Assembly (NCBI GenBank): GCA_903916735.1
Contig: CAIWXX010000180.1
Span: 1 to 64,000, forward strand
Direction: 5' to 3'
Source of the DNA: an uncultured Acidobacteriota bacterium
Lineage (GTDB): Bacteria > Acidobacteriota > CAIWXX01
DNA: 64,000 bases
Both the position numbers and the translations under genes were made by a program. The number at the start of each line of letters is the position of its first letter. Positions within the stretch are counted from its first letter, which is position 1. Below, piece after piece: positions 7,809 through 15,796 of the stretch. The notes under the pieces are model-generated. The model worked only from the letters and a program-made list of their open reading frames with translations, ran no database searches and was not told the origin of the DNA.

Positions 7809-9791
7809 ATGAGTCCGCGGAAAGAGGCAACGCGCCGGATCATAGCGAGCGTTTTCGTCGCAGTTTTGTTCCTCTCGGTACTCGCGGCCGCTGAGGCGAT
7901 TTCTCAGGAAACTCCGGATCCCAACAAGGTAACTGTTGTATGGTCACTCGACGCCGAGCTTCAGATCCCGGCAGCCGATGTCCCGGATATCGGGAATTCC
8001 GCGGAAGCTGCTTCGCCGGTGCTGCCAGGGCTCGTTGAACGGCTCCGGTTGAAAGGTATCACTGCGACAGCAGAAATGATGCGTATGGATGGGCAGAACG
8101 TAAACTGCCGGCTGAAGGCCAACGGCAGAACGACGATCGAAGAATTTCGTTCGATCCTCTATTCGACAGTGCGCCCCGAATTCAACTTGCTCGGAGGCGA
8201 AACCCTGATAGACATCTCCACAGATGCAGCCGGGCCGAGTGATCTGAATCTACTGATTGAATCCAATCCGTCGACAGGCTATCGCTGGGATGTGACAGGA
8301 GGCACCTACACCGACGCCGCTCCGAACGACTACATCATTCACACACACTCTACCGGAGCGCCCGAACGCCAGATCCTTCACTTGCGCCTGATTTCAGGTA
8401 CAACTCCTGGAGTCGACCTCCTTTACCGCCGCCCGTGGCAGGACACAGTGCCGAAGTGCCATATCAGCCTGGCCCTCTCTTCGCTTCCGGAAGTGCTCGA
8501 TTTGAGCGATCCGACCATTCGAGGCACCGATCTCACGCCTTCCAATGCGCCAGCCGAGAATGATGCCATCTTCCCGAAAATCGACAAGAGCAGCCTGCCG
8601 GCATCATGGGACTGGCGGAACGTGGGCATTGTGACACCGGTCCGGGATCAGGGGAATTGCGGGAGTTGTTGGGCGTTCGGCACCGTCGGTGTCATGGAAT
8701 CGGCGCTTTGGAAAGCCGGCGTGGCTAACCAGGATCTCTCCGAGCAGTACCTCGTTTCCTGCAATAACAGTGGCTGGGACTGCAATGGGGGCCTGACAGC
8801 TCACATGTACCATTTCAACGCGCTCGGCAAAAACCAAACTGGTATCGGAGCCGTGCTTGAATCGGAAAAGCCGTATACGGCATCCAACGGTTCCTGCCCT
8901 GGCCCTTACAGCCACCCTTTTCTGCTGACCGGATGGCAATTCATCACAGGCTCGGAGTGGACGGTCGCCACCCCGGATCAGATTAAAAGCGCGATCTACA
9001 CTTATGGCCCGGTCACCTGTGGCGTGTGCGTGCGCGGTGCCTTCGAGAATTATTTCAACGGCATTTTTTCGACCAATGAGACATGTTCCGGCGGCACAAA
9101 CCACCAGGTGGTTCTGGTCGGATGGGATGACAATGGCGGCAATGGCTATTGGATCCTGAGAAACAGTTGGAACATCGATTGGGGCGAGAGCGGCTACATG
9201 CGGATCAGCTGGGGGACATCGCGCGTTGGAGAAGGTACGTCCTGGGTCACGACAGCATCCGGATGCGTTTCACCAAACATCTTCGGACAGCCTCAAAGCC
9301 AGACGATTGCAGCCGGTCATCAGGCTACTTTGACAGTTGTCGCAACAGGAACCGATTTGCACTACCTGTGGTACCAGGGCGCTGCCAGTGATACCAGCGT
9401 GCCGGTAGGAAGTGATACGAACTCGCTTGCCGTCACGCCTGCGATCACGAGCAGCTATTGGGTGCGGATCATCAATGGATGCGGGGTCGCCGACAGCAAC
9501 GCCGCGACGGTCACAATCGGAGGTGGCGGCAGCGACGGCCCAATCATCGAATCGATCAGCAGTAAGACCAGTTCACCCGGCCAAAAAGCCTCGATCTATG
9601 GGACTGGGTTCTCGGCGACAGTCAAGCAGAATTCTGTCTCTTTCGGCGATCGCATCGCCATCATCAATCGGGCTTCAACCACCAAACTCACGATCAACAT
9701 CCCGAGGAGATGCAGAAGAGGGAACACATATGGAGTCACCGTCGTCGTCAAAGGTACGGCGAGCAATACGGTCGATTTCACAGTCAGATAG
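7809..9791 (+). CDS. Secreted papain-like (C1A) peptidase with built-in chagasin-like inhibitor domain
   Basis: The 660-aa product has a signal peptide. Residues of about 70-220 form a propeptide-like region carrying NPSTGYRW and LLYRRPW, the BC-loop (NPTTGY) and FG-loop (RPW) signatures of chagasin/I42 inhibitors of C1 peptidases. The mature C1A domain follows (WDWRNVGIVTPVRDQGNCGSCWAF), with catalytic Cys near 287, His near 431 (TNHQVVLVGW) and Asn near 452 (LRNSWNIDWGESGY). The tail has an Ig-like segment (LHYLWYQGA) and an IPT/TIG-like domain (GPIIESISSKTSSPGQKASI). The start has a strong GGAGAGGGGGG ribosome site. An inhibitor fold in the place of the usual I29 prodomain is unusual. I infer that it keeps the zymogen inactive. 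Confidence 0.92.
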   Translation: MSPRKEATRRIIASVFVAVLFLSVLAAAEAISQETPDPNKVTVVWSLDAELQIPAADVPDIGNSAEAASPVLPGLVERLRLKGITATAEMMRMDGQNVNCRLKANGRTTIEEFRSILYSTVRPEFNLLGGETLIDISTDAAGPSDLNLLIESNPSTGYRWDVTGGTYTDAAPNDYIIHTHSTGAPERQILHLRLISGTTPGVDLLYRRPWQDTVPKCHISLALSSLPEVLDLSDPTIRGTDLTPSNAPAENDAIFPKIDKSSLPASWDWRNVGIVTPVRDQGNCGSCWAFGTVGVMESALWKAGVANQDLSEQYLVSCNNSGWDCNGGLTAHMYHFNALGKNQTGIGAVLESEKPYTASNGSCPGPYSHPFLLTGWQFITGSEWTVATPDQIKSAIYTYGPVTCGVCVRGAFENYFNGIFSTNETCSGGTNHQVVLVGWDDNGGNGYWILRNSWNIDWGESGYMRISWGTSRVGEGTSWVTTASGCVSPNIFGQPQSQTIAAGHQATLTVVATGTDLHYLWYQGAASDTSVPVGSDTNSLAVTPAITSSYWVRIINGCGVADSNAATVTIGGGGSDGPIIESISSKTSSPGQKASIYGTGFSATVKQNSVSFGDRIAIINRASTTKLTINIPRRCRRGNTYGVTVVVKGTASNTVDFTVR

Positions 9792-9990
9792 CGAGGCGCA
9801 TGACGCATCCATCAACGTGATCGCCTGGATGCCTTGATTGAAAAAAGGGGAAAACAAATTCTTGCCGCATGGTGAAAGTAAGGACGTTCTCTTGATCAGA
9901 TATTCTCTCCAGAGCGCCGGCCGGAACAGAATGACACCACCTAGCAGCACCGCCGGCTCGGACAATGCCATGGGAGGCAACCCTGCTTCC

Positions 9991-10019
9991 TTGACACTCT
10001 TGTCCAGTCATCGTAATGT
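9991..10019 (+). promoter_or_regulatory. Candidate promoter of the hox operon
   Basis: A perfect TTGACA (9991-9996) is followed after 17 bp by TAATGT (10014-10019). It lies 30 bases before the leader-peptide ATG at 10049. The -10 match is weak, and no sigma-54 element of the kind known from Ralstonia hydrogenase operons was seen. Confidence 0.4.
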
Positions 10020-10048
10020 TCCTTTTCGACTAATCATGGGAGGTAGCA

Positions 10049-10150
10049 ATGCGAGCATTCCAGATTCATATCGGCCTCCTGCCCGGCTTATTCGCGATGG
10101 GAACCTTCGGATTCCAATCGCTCAACGGGCGTGAAAGAGGTCGCTTATGA
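10049..10150 (+). CDS. 33-aa leader peptide translationally coupled to hoxF
   Basis: An ATG at 10049 lies five bases after a strong GGGAGG ribosome site. The frame encodes 33 residues with a hydrophobic stretch (IGLLPGLFAMGTFGF) and a basic end (NGRERGRL). Its TGA overlaps the hoxF ATG as ATGA. hoxF itself has little of a ribosome site beyond what lies inside this frame, so coupled translation is plausible. The peptide could be purely regulatory or a small membrane peptide. No family is recognised. Confidence 0.5.
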   Translation: MRAFQIHIGLLPGLFAMGTFGFQSLNGRERGRL

Positions 10151-11958
10151 CAGCCTACAATGAAACCATCGTCAAGGACATCTGTCGGCGGTTCGGCAAC
10201 GAACGCAGCCGCATGATGGACGTCGTCAAAGAGGTCCAGACATCGTTTGGCCATGTTCCAAACGAGGCCATGGACGCAATCGCCAGAGCACTTTCCTGCC
10301 CTCGCGTGGAAGTGCAGAGTCTCGTGTCTTTCTATGCCTTCTTAACGGAACGGCCAAAAGGAAACATCATTATTCGTCTCTGCGACGATGTCATTGATCG
10401 CATGCAGGGGTTTGATCGAATCGCCGATGCCTTCAAGGAAGAACTCGGCATCGGAATCGGTGAAACCACGACCGACGGCAAGATCACCCTGGAAGCCACT
10501 CCATGCATCGGAATGTGCGACCAGGCGCCGGCCGCCCTCATCAACGACGTCATCGTGACGAACCTGACGAAGGATGCGGCGCGCGAAATCGTCGCCGGCC
10601 TGCGAGAACATGGCGACCCACAGCGGCTCGTCAAGCGGCTCGGCGACGGCAACAACGCTCACGAACTTGTGCGAGCCATGGTCGTCAATAATGTTCGCCG
10701 AAAGGGAGACGTCATCTTCGGCGAAGGGAAACCCAGCGACGGATTGAAGAACGCCCTCGCCATGAGCCCGGTGGAAGTGATTCGAGCCGTCAAGACATCA
10801 CGGCTTCGCGGCCGAGGCGGCGCCGGCTTCCCGACAGGCATAAAGTGGGAGTTCACGCGCGCGGCCAAGGATGAAACTCGCTACGTCATCTGCAACGCCG
10901 ACGAGGGAGAGCCCGGAACGTTTAAGGATCGCGTCATCCTAACCGAAAAGGCCGATCTGCTTTTCGAAGGCATGACGATCGCCGGCTACGCCATCGGCGC
11001 CCAGGCTGGCATTCTCTATCTACGCGCCGAATACGTCTACCTCCGGCCCTACCTGGAACACGCGCTGGCTGAACGCCGGAAGAGCGGACTGCTCGGCAAT
11101 AAAATCCTCGGGCACGCCGGATTCAATTATGACATCAGGATCCAGATGGGCGCAGGCGCCTATATCTGCGGCGAAGAAACATCGCTCATCAGCAGCGCGG
11201 AGGGGTTTCGCGGCGATCCCAAGACGCGCCCGCCGTTCCCGGCGCAGAAGGGATACATGGGCCATCCGAGCGCCGTCAACAACGTCGAAACGCTCTGCTG
11301 TGTCACTCGCATCCTTGAACGCGGCGCCGGCTGGTATGCCCAGATGGGTTCCAACGGCACAAGCGGCACGAAACTCCTGAGTGTCTCCGGCGATTGTAAG
11401 ATCCCTGGCGTGTACGAAATTCCATTTGGAATCACGCTCAAGGAATTTCTCGCGATGGCCGGGGCGGAAGATGCAGCCGCCGTCCAGGTGGGCGGGCCAT
11501 CAGGCCAGATGGTCGGCCCGGCCGAATTCAATCGCATCATATGCTATGACGATCTCGCCACCGGCGGCGCCATCATGGTGTTCGGCCCGCAACGCGACCT
11601 CCTGTGGGTCGTCAGCCGCTTCATGGAATTTTTCGTCGAAGAGAGCTGCGGCTACTGCACGCCATGCCGGGTCGGCAATGTGTTGCTACGCCGGAAGATC
11701 GAAGAGGTTCGTGCCGGGAAATGCGATCCGGCCGCCATCGCCTACCTCGAAGATCTGGGCCAGACAGTAAAAATTGCCAGCCGCTGCGGCCTCGGGCAAA
11801 CATCAGCCAATCCCGTGCTCACAACCCTGAAAAACTTCAGGCCGCTCTACACGGCTCGGATGAAGGAAAATGAAGCGGGTATGCAGATGACCTTCGACAT
11901 CAGCGCCGCCGTCCGCGACGCGGAAATTATCGCCGGCCGCAAGTCGGCAAATTTTTGA
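10147..11958 (+). CDS. hoxF: HoxF, diaphorase subunit of NAD-linked [NiFe]-hydrogenase (NuoE-NuoF fusion)
   Basis: HoxF binds FMN and exchanges electrons with NAD(H). The 603 aa match the length of Ralstonia-type HoxF, a fusion of NuoE-like (about 1-160) and NuoF-like (about 180-590) domains. The FMN/NAD site is seen in RGRGGAGFPTGIKW and CNADEGEPGTFKDR. The [4Fe-4S] ligands are in ESCGYCTPCRVG plus a Cys about 40 residues later (SRCGLG). In the NuoE-like part Cys79, Cys120 and Cys124 are present, but the expected partner of Cys79 (C-x4-C) is Asp, so the [2Fe-2S] cluster there may be absent or altered. It is the first enzyme gene of the operon. A separate hoxE is not needed because the domain is fused. 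Confidence 0.96.
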   Translation: MTAYNETIVKDICRRFGNERSRMMDVVKEVQTSFGHVPNEAMDAIARALSCPRVEVQSLVSFYAFLTERPKGNIIIRLCDDVIDRMQGFDRIADAFKEELGIGIGETTTDGKITLEATPCIGMCDQAPAALINDVIVTNLTKDAAREIVAGLREHGDPQRLVKRLGDGNNAHELVRAMVVNNVRRKGDVIFGEGKPSDGLKNALAMSPVEVIRAVKTSRLRGRGGAGFPTGIKWEFTRAAKDETRYVICNADEGEPGTFKDRVILTEKADLLFEGMTIAGYAIGAQAGILYLRAEYVYLRPYLEHALAERRKSGLLGNKILGHAGFNYDIRIQMGAGAYICGEETSLISSAEGFRGDPKTRPPFPAQKGYMGHPSAVNNVETLCCVTRILERGAGWYAQMGSNGTSGTKLLSVSGDCKIPGVYEIPFGITLKEFLAMAGAEDAAAVQVGGPSGQMVGPAEFNRIICYDDLATGGAIMVFGPQRDLLWVVSRFMEFFVEESCGYCTPCRVGNVLLRRKIEEVRAGKCDPAAIAYLEDLGQTVKIASRCGLGQTSANPVLTTLKNFRPLYTARMKENEAGMQMTFDISAAVRDAEIIAGRKSANF

Positions 11959-11976
11959 AACTGGAAGGAACGGACC

Positions 11977-12690
11977 ATGAATGAAAAAACAGTCACGTTC
12001 ATCGTCGACGGCAAGGAGATCAAGGCTCGGCCGGAACAGACCATCATGAAGGCCTGTGACGAAGCCGGCGTCTACATCCCGAGGCTCTGCGCCTTCAAGG
12101 ATCTGAGCCCCTTTGGCTCGTGCCGTGTCTGTACCGTCAAGGTCAACGGGCGGCCGCAAGCCGCCTGCACGCAGCCGGTGGGCGAAGGGATCGTTGTCGA
12201 AAGCCAGACGGCTGAAATTCAGCAGATTCGGCGGAACATCATCGACATGCTCTTTGTTGAAGGCAATCACTTTTGCATGTTCTGCGAGAAGAGCGGCAAC
12301 TGCGAACTGCAGGCAATGGCATATCGGCTGGGAATCCTCGCTCCCAAGTTCCCTTACATGTTCCCGGTCCGCGGTGTGGACGCCTCTCATCCCGATATCT
12401 TCATCGACTGGAACCGGTGTATTCTTTGCGCGCGCTGCATTCGCACATCCTGTGAAATTGACGGCAAAAACGCCTATGGGTTCATCGGACGCGGCCCGCA
12501 CAAGAGAGTCGCGACCAATTCTTCGGCAGGCCTCAAAGGCACCGATGCCGACGTCTCCGACAAAGCCCCGGCGAATTGTCCGGTCGGATCGCTGATGTAT
12601 AAACGCATCGGGTATGCCGTCCCTATCGGATGCCGCCTCTATGACAAAAACCCCATCGGCTCAGACATCGAAATGAAAAAGACAACCTGA
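11977..12690 (+). CDS. hoxU: HoxU, Fe-S subunit of the diaphorase module
   Basis: HoxU relays electrons between HoxF and the hydrogenase module. The 237-aa protein, of normal length, has an N-terminal ferredoxin-like [2Fe-2S] domain (LCAFKDLSPFGSCRVCTVKV and AACTQPV), then the His/Cys cluster region HFCMFCEKSGNCELQ, and the [4Fe-4S] motif CILCARCIRTSCE near residue 150, as in the N-terminus of NuoG. The GGAAGGAACGG segment before the ATG serves as ribosome site. It follows hoxF by 18 bases. Confidence 0.96.
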   Translation: MNEKTVTFIVDGKEIKARPEQTIMKACDEAGVYIPRLCAFKDLSPFGSCRVCTVKVNGRPQAACTQPVGEGIVVESQTAEIQQIRRNIIDMLFVEGNHFCMFCEKSGNCELQAMAYRLGILAPKFPYMFPVRGVDASHPDIFIDWNRCILCARCIRTSCEIDGKNAYGFIGRGPHKRVATNSSAGLKGTDADVSDKAPANCPVGSLMYKRIGYAVPIGCRLYDKNPIGSDIEMKKTT

Positions 12691-12707
12691 ACGTGTGAGA
12701 AATTAAT

Positions 12708-13253
12708 ATGCAAAAGCCAAAAATTGCCACCGCCTCACTGGCGGGTTGCTTCGGCTGTCACATGTCCCTTCTGGACATCGATGATCGCATTCTGAAACTG
12801 ATCGACCTGGTGGATTTTGATAAATCTCCAGTCGATGACATCAAGGAGTTCACCGGCCGCTGCCTCGTAGGTTTGATCGAAGGAGGCTGCTGCAACGAGG
12901 AGAACGTGAGGGTGTTGCAGGAATTTCGCAAACACTGCGATATTCTTATCTCAGTCGGCGACTGTGCGATCGACGGCGGACTCCCTGCCCTCCGCAACGG
13001 AATACCACTAAAGGAGTGCCTCACTGAGGCCTACATCACCGGGCCGACAGTTTATAATCCAAGCGGCAAGATTCCAAGCGACTCTGAGATTCCCCTTTTG
13101 CTGGATAGGATCTATCCCTGCCATGAAGTCGTGAAGATCGACTACTATCTTCCGGGCTGCCCGCCTCCGGCAGATACTCTCTGGCAGGCTCTGACGGCGC
13201 TGCTATCCGGCAAACCGATCGACTTGCCCTATGAACTCATCAAGTACGACTAG
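12708..13253 (+). CDS. hoxY: HoxY, small subunit of [NiFe]-hydrogenase
   Basis: HoxY carries the proximal [4Fe-4S] cluster next to the NiFe centre. The 181-aa product shows the four ligand regions of group 3 small subunits: GCFGCHMSLLDID near residue 14, EGGCCNEENVR, VGDCAIDGGLP, and LPGCPPPADTLW near residue 150. There is no Tat signal, as expected for a cytoplasmic enzyme. It lies 17 bases after hoxU. Confidence 0.96.
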   Translation: MQKPKIATASLAGCFGCHMSLLDIDDRILKLIDLVDFDKSPVDDIKEFTGRCLVGLIEGGCCNEENVRVLQEFRKHCDILISVGDCAIDGGLPALRNGIPLKECLTEAYITGPTVYNPSGKIPSDSEIPLLLDRIYPCHEVVKIDYYLPGCPPPADTLWQALTALLSGKPIDLPYELIKYD

Positions 13254-13262
13254 GAGTCAGTC

Positions 13263-14705
13263 ATGACGGAGAAGTCCACTATGAAAACGATACATATCGA
13301 GCCTATTACTCGGGTCGAAGGCCACGGAAAGGTGTCGATTCTCCTTGACGAGAATAATGTCGTGAAGCAGGCGCGGCTTCACGTCGTCGAATTCCGAGGC
13401 TTCGAGCGCTTCATCCAGGGGCGGTTATATTGGGAAGTCCCGGTCATGGTGCAGCGTCTCTGCGGCATTTGCCCGGTCAGCCACCATCTTGCCGCAGCGA
13501 AGGCCATGGACCAGATCGTCGGGGTCGACAAATTGAGCCCGGTTGCCGAAAAAATCCGGCGGCTCATGCACTACGGCCAAATGTTCCAGTCACATGCGCT
13601 GCACTTTTTTCACCTGGTGAGCCCGGATCTGCTTTTCGGGTTTGAAGCGGATCCCGCAATCCGCAATGTCATCGGTGTCGCGAGAAAATTTCCTGAGCTC
13701 GCTGTCCAAGGCGTCATGATGCGCAAATACGGCCAGGAAATCATCAAGGCGACAGCCGGCAAGAAAATACACGGAACCGGCGCCATCCCGGGCGGTGTCA
13801 ACAAGAATCTCACGATAGAAGAACGTGACGTCTTCTTGAAGGACATCGACCAGATGATGGCATGGTGCCGCAGCGCGCTGAAAATCGCCAAGGACTACAC
13901 GCTGCAGCATTTCGAAGAGATCAAGGATTTCGGTTCCTTCGATTCCAATCATCTATCCTTGATCCGGGCCGACGGCGCCATGGATCTCTATCATGGGAAC
14001 CTACGCGCCATCGATGCCGGTGGAAAGAAAATCTTCGATCAGGTCAATTACAACTCCTACCGGGACTATATCGCCGAGGAAGTTCGCGACTGGTCCTATA
14101 TGAAATTCCCCTTCATCAAATCCCTCGGAACCGAGAAGGGCTGGTATCGCGTAGGTCCATTGGCTCGGGTCAACACTGCTGATTTCATCGACACCCCCGA
14201 AGCCGAAGCAGCTCGCAAGGAGTTCAAAAATGTCACCAAGGACAAGCCCAACAACATCACGATGGCCTACCACTGGGCTCGGATGATCGAACTGCTGCAC
14301 TCGGGCGAAAAGATCAACGCCCTGCTCCACGACGGCGATCTCCAAGGCACGGATCTTGTCGTCAAGGGCCATCGGCGCGACGAAGGTGTGGGACTCGTCG
14401 AAGCCCCGCGCGGGACTCTTTTCCATCATTACCGTGTCAATGAAAACGACCAGGTCGTGATGGCCAACCTCATCGTTTCAACCACGAACAATAACGAGCC
14501 GATGAATCGAGCAGTGTCGAGAGTCGCGAAAGACTACCTTTCCGGAAAGCCGCAGATCACCGAAGGCCTCCGGAATCACATCGAAGTGGCCATCCGCGCC
14601 TATGATCCTTGCCTCTCGTGCGCGACCCACGCCATGGGCCGAATGCCGCTGGAGATCACTCTCATCGGCCACGAAGGCCAGGTTCTGGAGCGGAAGGCGT
14701 ACTAG
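13263..14705 (+). CDS. hoxH: HoxH, large catalytic subunit of [NiFe]-hydrogenase
   Basis: HoxH holds the NiFe(CN)2CO centre. The 480 aa carry both Cys pairs that bind it: RLCGICPVSHH near residue 63 and DPCLSCATH near the C-terminus. About 24 residues follow the last His (AMGRMPLEITLIGH...), the extension that a maturation protease removes. The HIEPITRVEGHGK start is typical. The sequence fits the bidirectional NAD-reducing group 3d when taken with HoxF, HoxU and HoxY. An AGGAG ribosome site precedes the ATG at 13263. Confidence 0.97.
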   Translation: MTEKSTMKTIHIEPITRVEGHGKVSILLDENNVVKQARLHVVEFRGFERFIQGRLYWEVPVMVQRLCGICPVSHHLAAAKAMDQIVGVDKLSPVAEKIRRLMHYGQMFQSHALHFFHLVSPDLLFGFEADPAIRNVIGVARKFPELAVQGVMMRKYGQEIIKATAGKKIHGTGAIPGGVNKNLTIEERDVFLKDIDQMMAWCRSALKIAKDYTLQHFEEIKDFGSFDSNHLSLIRADGAMDLYHGNLRAIDAGGKKIFDQVNYNSYRDYIAEEVRDWSYMKFPFIKSLGTEKGWYRVGPLARVNTADFIDTPEAEAARKEFKNVTKDKPNNITMAYHWARMIELLHSGEKINALLHDGDLQGTDLVVKGHRRDEGVGLVEAPRGTLFHHYRVNENDQVVMANLIVSTTNNNEPMNRAVSRVAKDYLSGKPQITEGLRNHIEVAIRAYDPCLSCATHAMGRMPLEITLIGHEGQVLERKAY

Positions 14706-14717
14706 AAGGATTTGCGG

Positions 14718-15212
14718 ATGTTGTTGATCGGCTATGGCAATCCCGGCCGGGTAGACGACGGCCTGGGCCCGGCGTTCGCCCAGGCCATCGAGAACTTGGA
14801 AATTCCGGATCTGGAGATCGATGCGAATTACCAGCTCATGGTCGAAGATGCATCGGCGATCGCACGACACGATGTCGTGGTTTTTGCCGATGCTTCGCTC
14901 AATGGACCCGAGCCCTACGACATCCGCGAAATCCAACCAGGCGGCCATCTTGGCTTCAGCTCACACAGCGTCTCCCCCGAAACAGTCCTTGATCTCGCGC
15001 ATAGCCTTTTCGGAGCGCATACGCGAGGGTTCATGATCGGCATCCGGGGATACGAGTTCAATGAGTTTGGCGAATGGTTGAGTGAGAAAGCGCAGGAGAA
15101 CCTCAAGCACGCCGTGCGCGAGCTCGAGCCTTTCTTCAGCGCCGGTTCATTTGATGGGGATAGCCGGCATGTTCCCAGAGAAGACAGAAGCGGCACCCTG
15201 AATACATACTGA
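14718..15212 (+). CDS. hoxW: HoxW-type hydrogenase maturation endopeptidase
   Basis: The protease cuts the C-terminal tail of HoxH after Ni insertion. The 164-aa product starts with LLIGYGNPGRVDDGLGPAFA, the GxGNxxxxDDGxG motif of the HyaD/HybD/HoxW family. The acidic residue in it and a later Asp (FADASLNGPEP) fit the Ni-sensing ligands. The family His is probably in FSSHSVSPETVL. The start is the ATG at 14718, eight bases after AGAAGG. It sits 12 bases after hoxH, in the usual place for its own dedicated protease. hoxW is assigned by context. Confidence 0.88.
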   Translation: MLLIGYGNPGRVDDGLGPAFAQAIENLEIPDLEIDANYQLMVEDASAIARHDVVVFADASLNGPEPYDIREIQPGGHLGFSSHSVSPETVLDLAHSLFGAHTRGFMIGIRGYEFNEFGEWLSEKAQENLKHAVRELEPFFSAGSFDGDSRHVPREDRSGTLNTY

Positions 15213-15221
15213 GGAGGAATC

Positions 15222-15599
15222 ATGAGAAACGGTAAATATGTTGTCCTGTGCGTTGATGACGACCCCGATGTCCTGATGGCCTTACGGATCATTTTGGAAA
15301 AAGAAAGCTATGCGATGGAAGAGGCGCCGAGCGGCGAGGAAGGCGTCAAGAAATATCAGGAAACGAAGCCGGATTTCATACTGATCGATCTGATGATGGA
15401 GGAAGTGGATGCGGGTGCCAATATGGCACGGCAGCTACTGGCACTGGGCAACAAAGCACCTGTTTATATGCTCAGTTCAGTGGGCCAACAGCTGACGGTC
15501 AACATCGATCCGAAGGAGCTCGGAGTCACGGGTTTCTTCCAGAAGCCCGTTTATCCAGAGACTCTCCTACTGACGCTCAGGCTGAAGCTTCCGCGATAG
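15222..15599 (+). CDS. Stand-alone response-regulator receiver domain
   Basis: The 125-aa CheY-like protein has acidic residues DDD at 12-14, a phospho-acceptor Asp near 56 (FILIDLMMEE), a Ser-Ser switch region (MLSSVG) and the conserved Lys-Pro (FFQKPVYP). There is no output domain. An AGGAGGAATC ribosome site precedes it, 9 bases after hoxW, so it is likely the last gene of the hox operon. A kinase gene follows 197 bases later. It may act by protein contact and link hydrogenase to signalling. That role is inferred from position. Confidence 0.9.
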   Translation: MRNGKYVVLCVDDDPDVLMALRIILEKESYAMEEAPSGEEGVKKYQETKPDFILIDLMMEEVDAGANMARQLLALGNKAPVYMLSSVGQQLTVNIDPKELGVTGFFQKPVYPETLLLTLRLKLPR

Positions 15600-15796
15600 C
15601 CCGAACCAGAGCCGATCCGGCTGCAATCTTGGAATCGATTGAGGATCTGGATTTGAGAGAGCGATGGAATCGTTGCAGCTGAGGCGTTGCGCTGCAAAGG
15701 GGCGGAGGTGCCGATATCCCGTCCCTGCATCCGCATTCAGGCGAGCCGGAATCATCCGGAATATCGAGATCGTCGGATGGCATTCAAGATAATACC

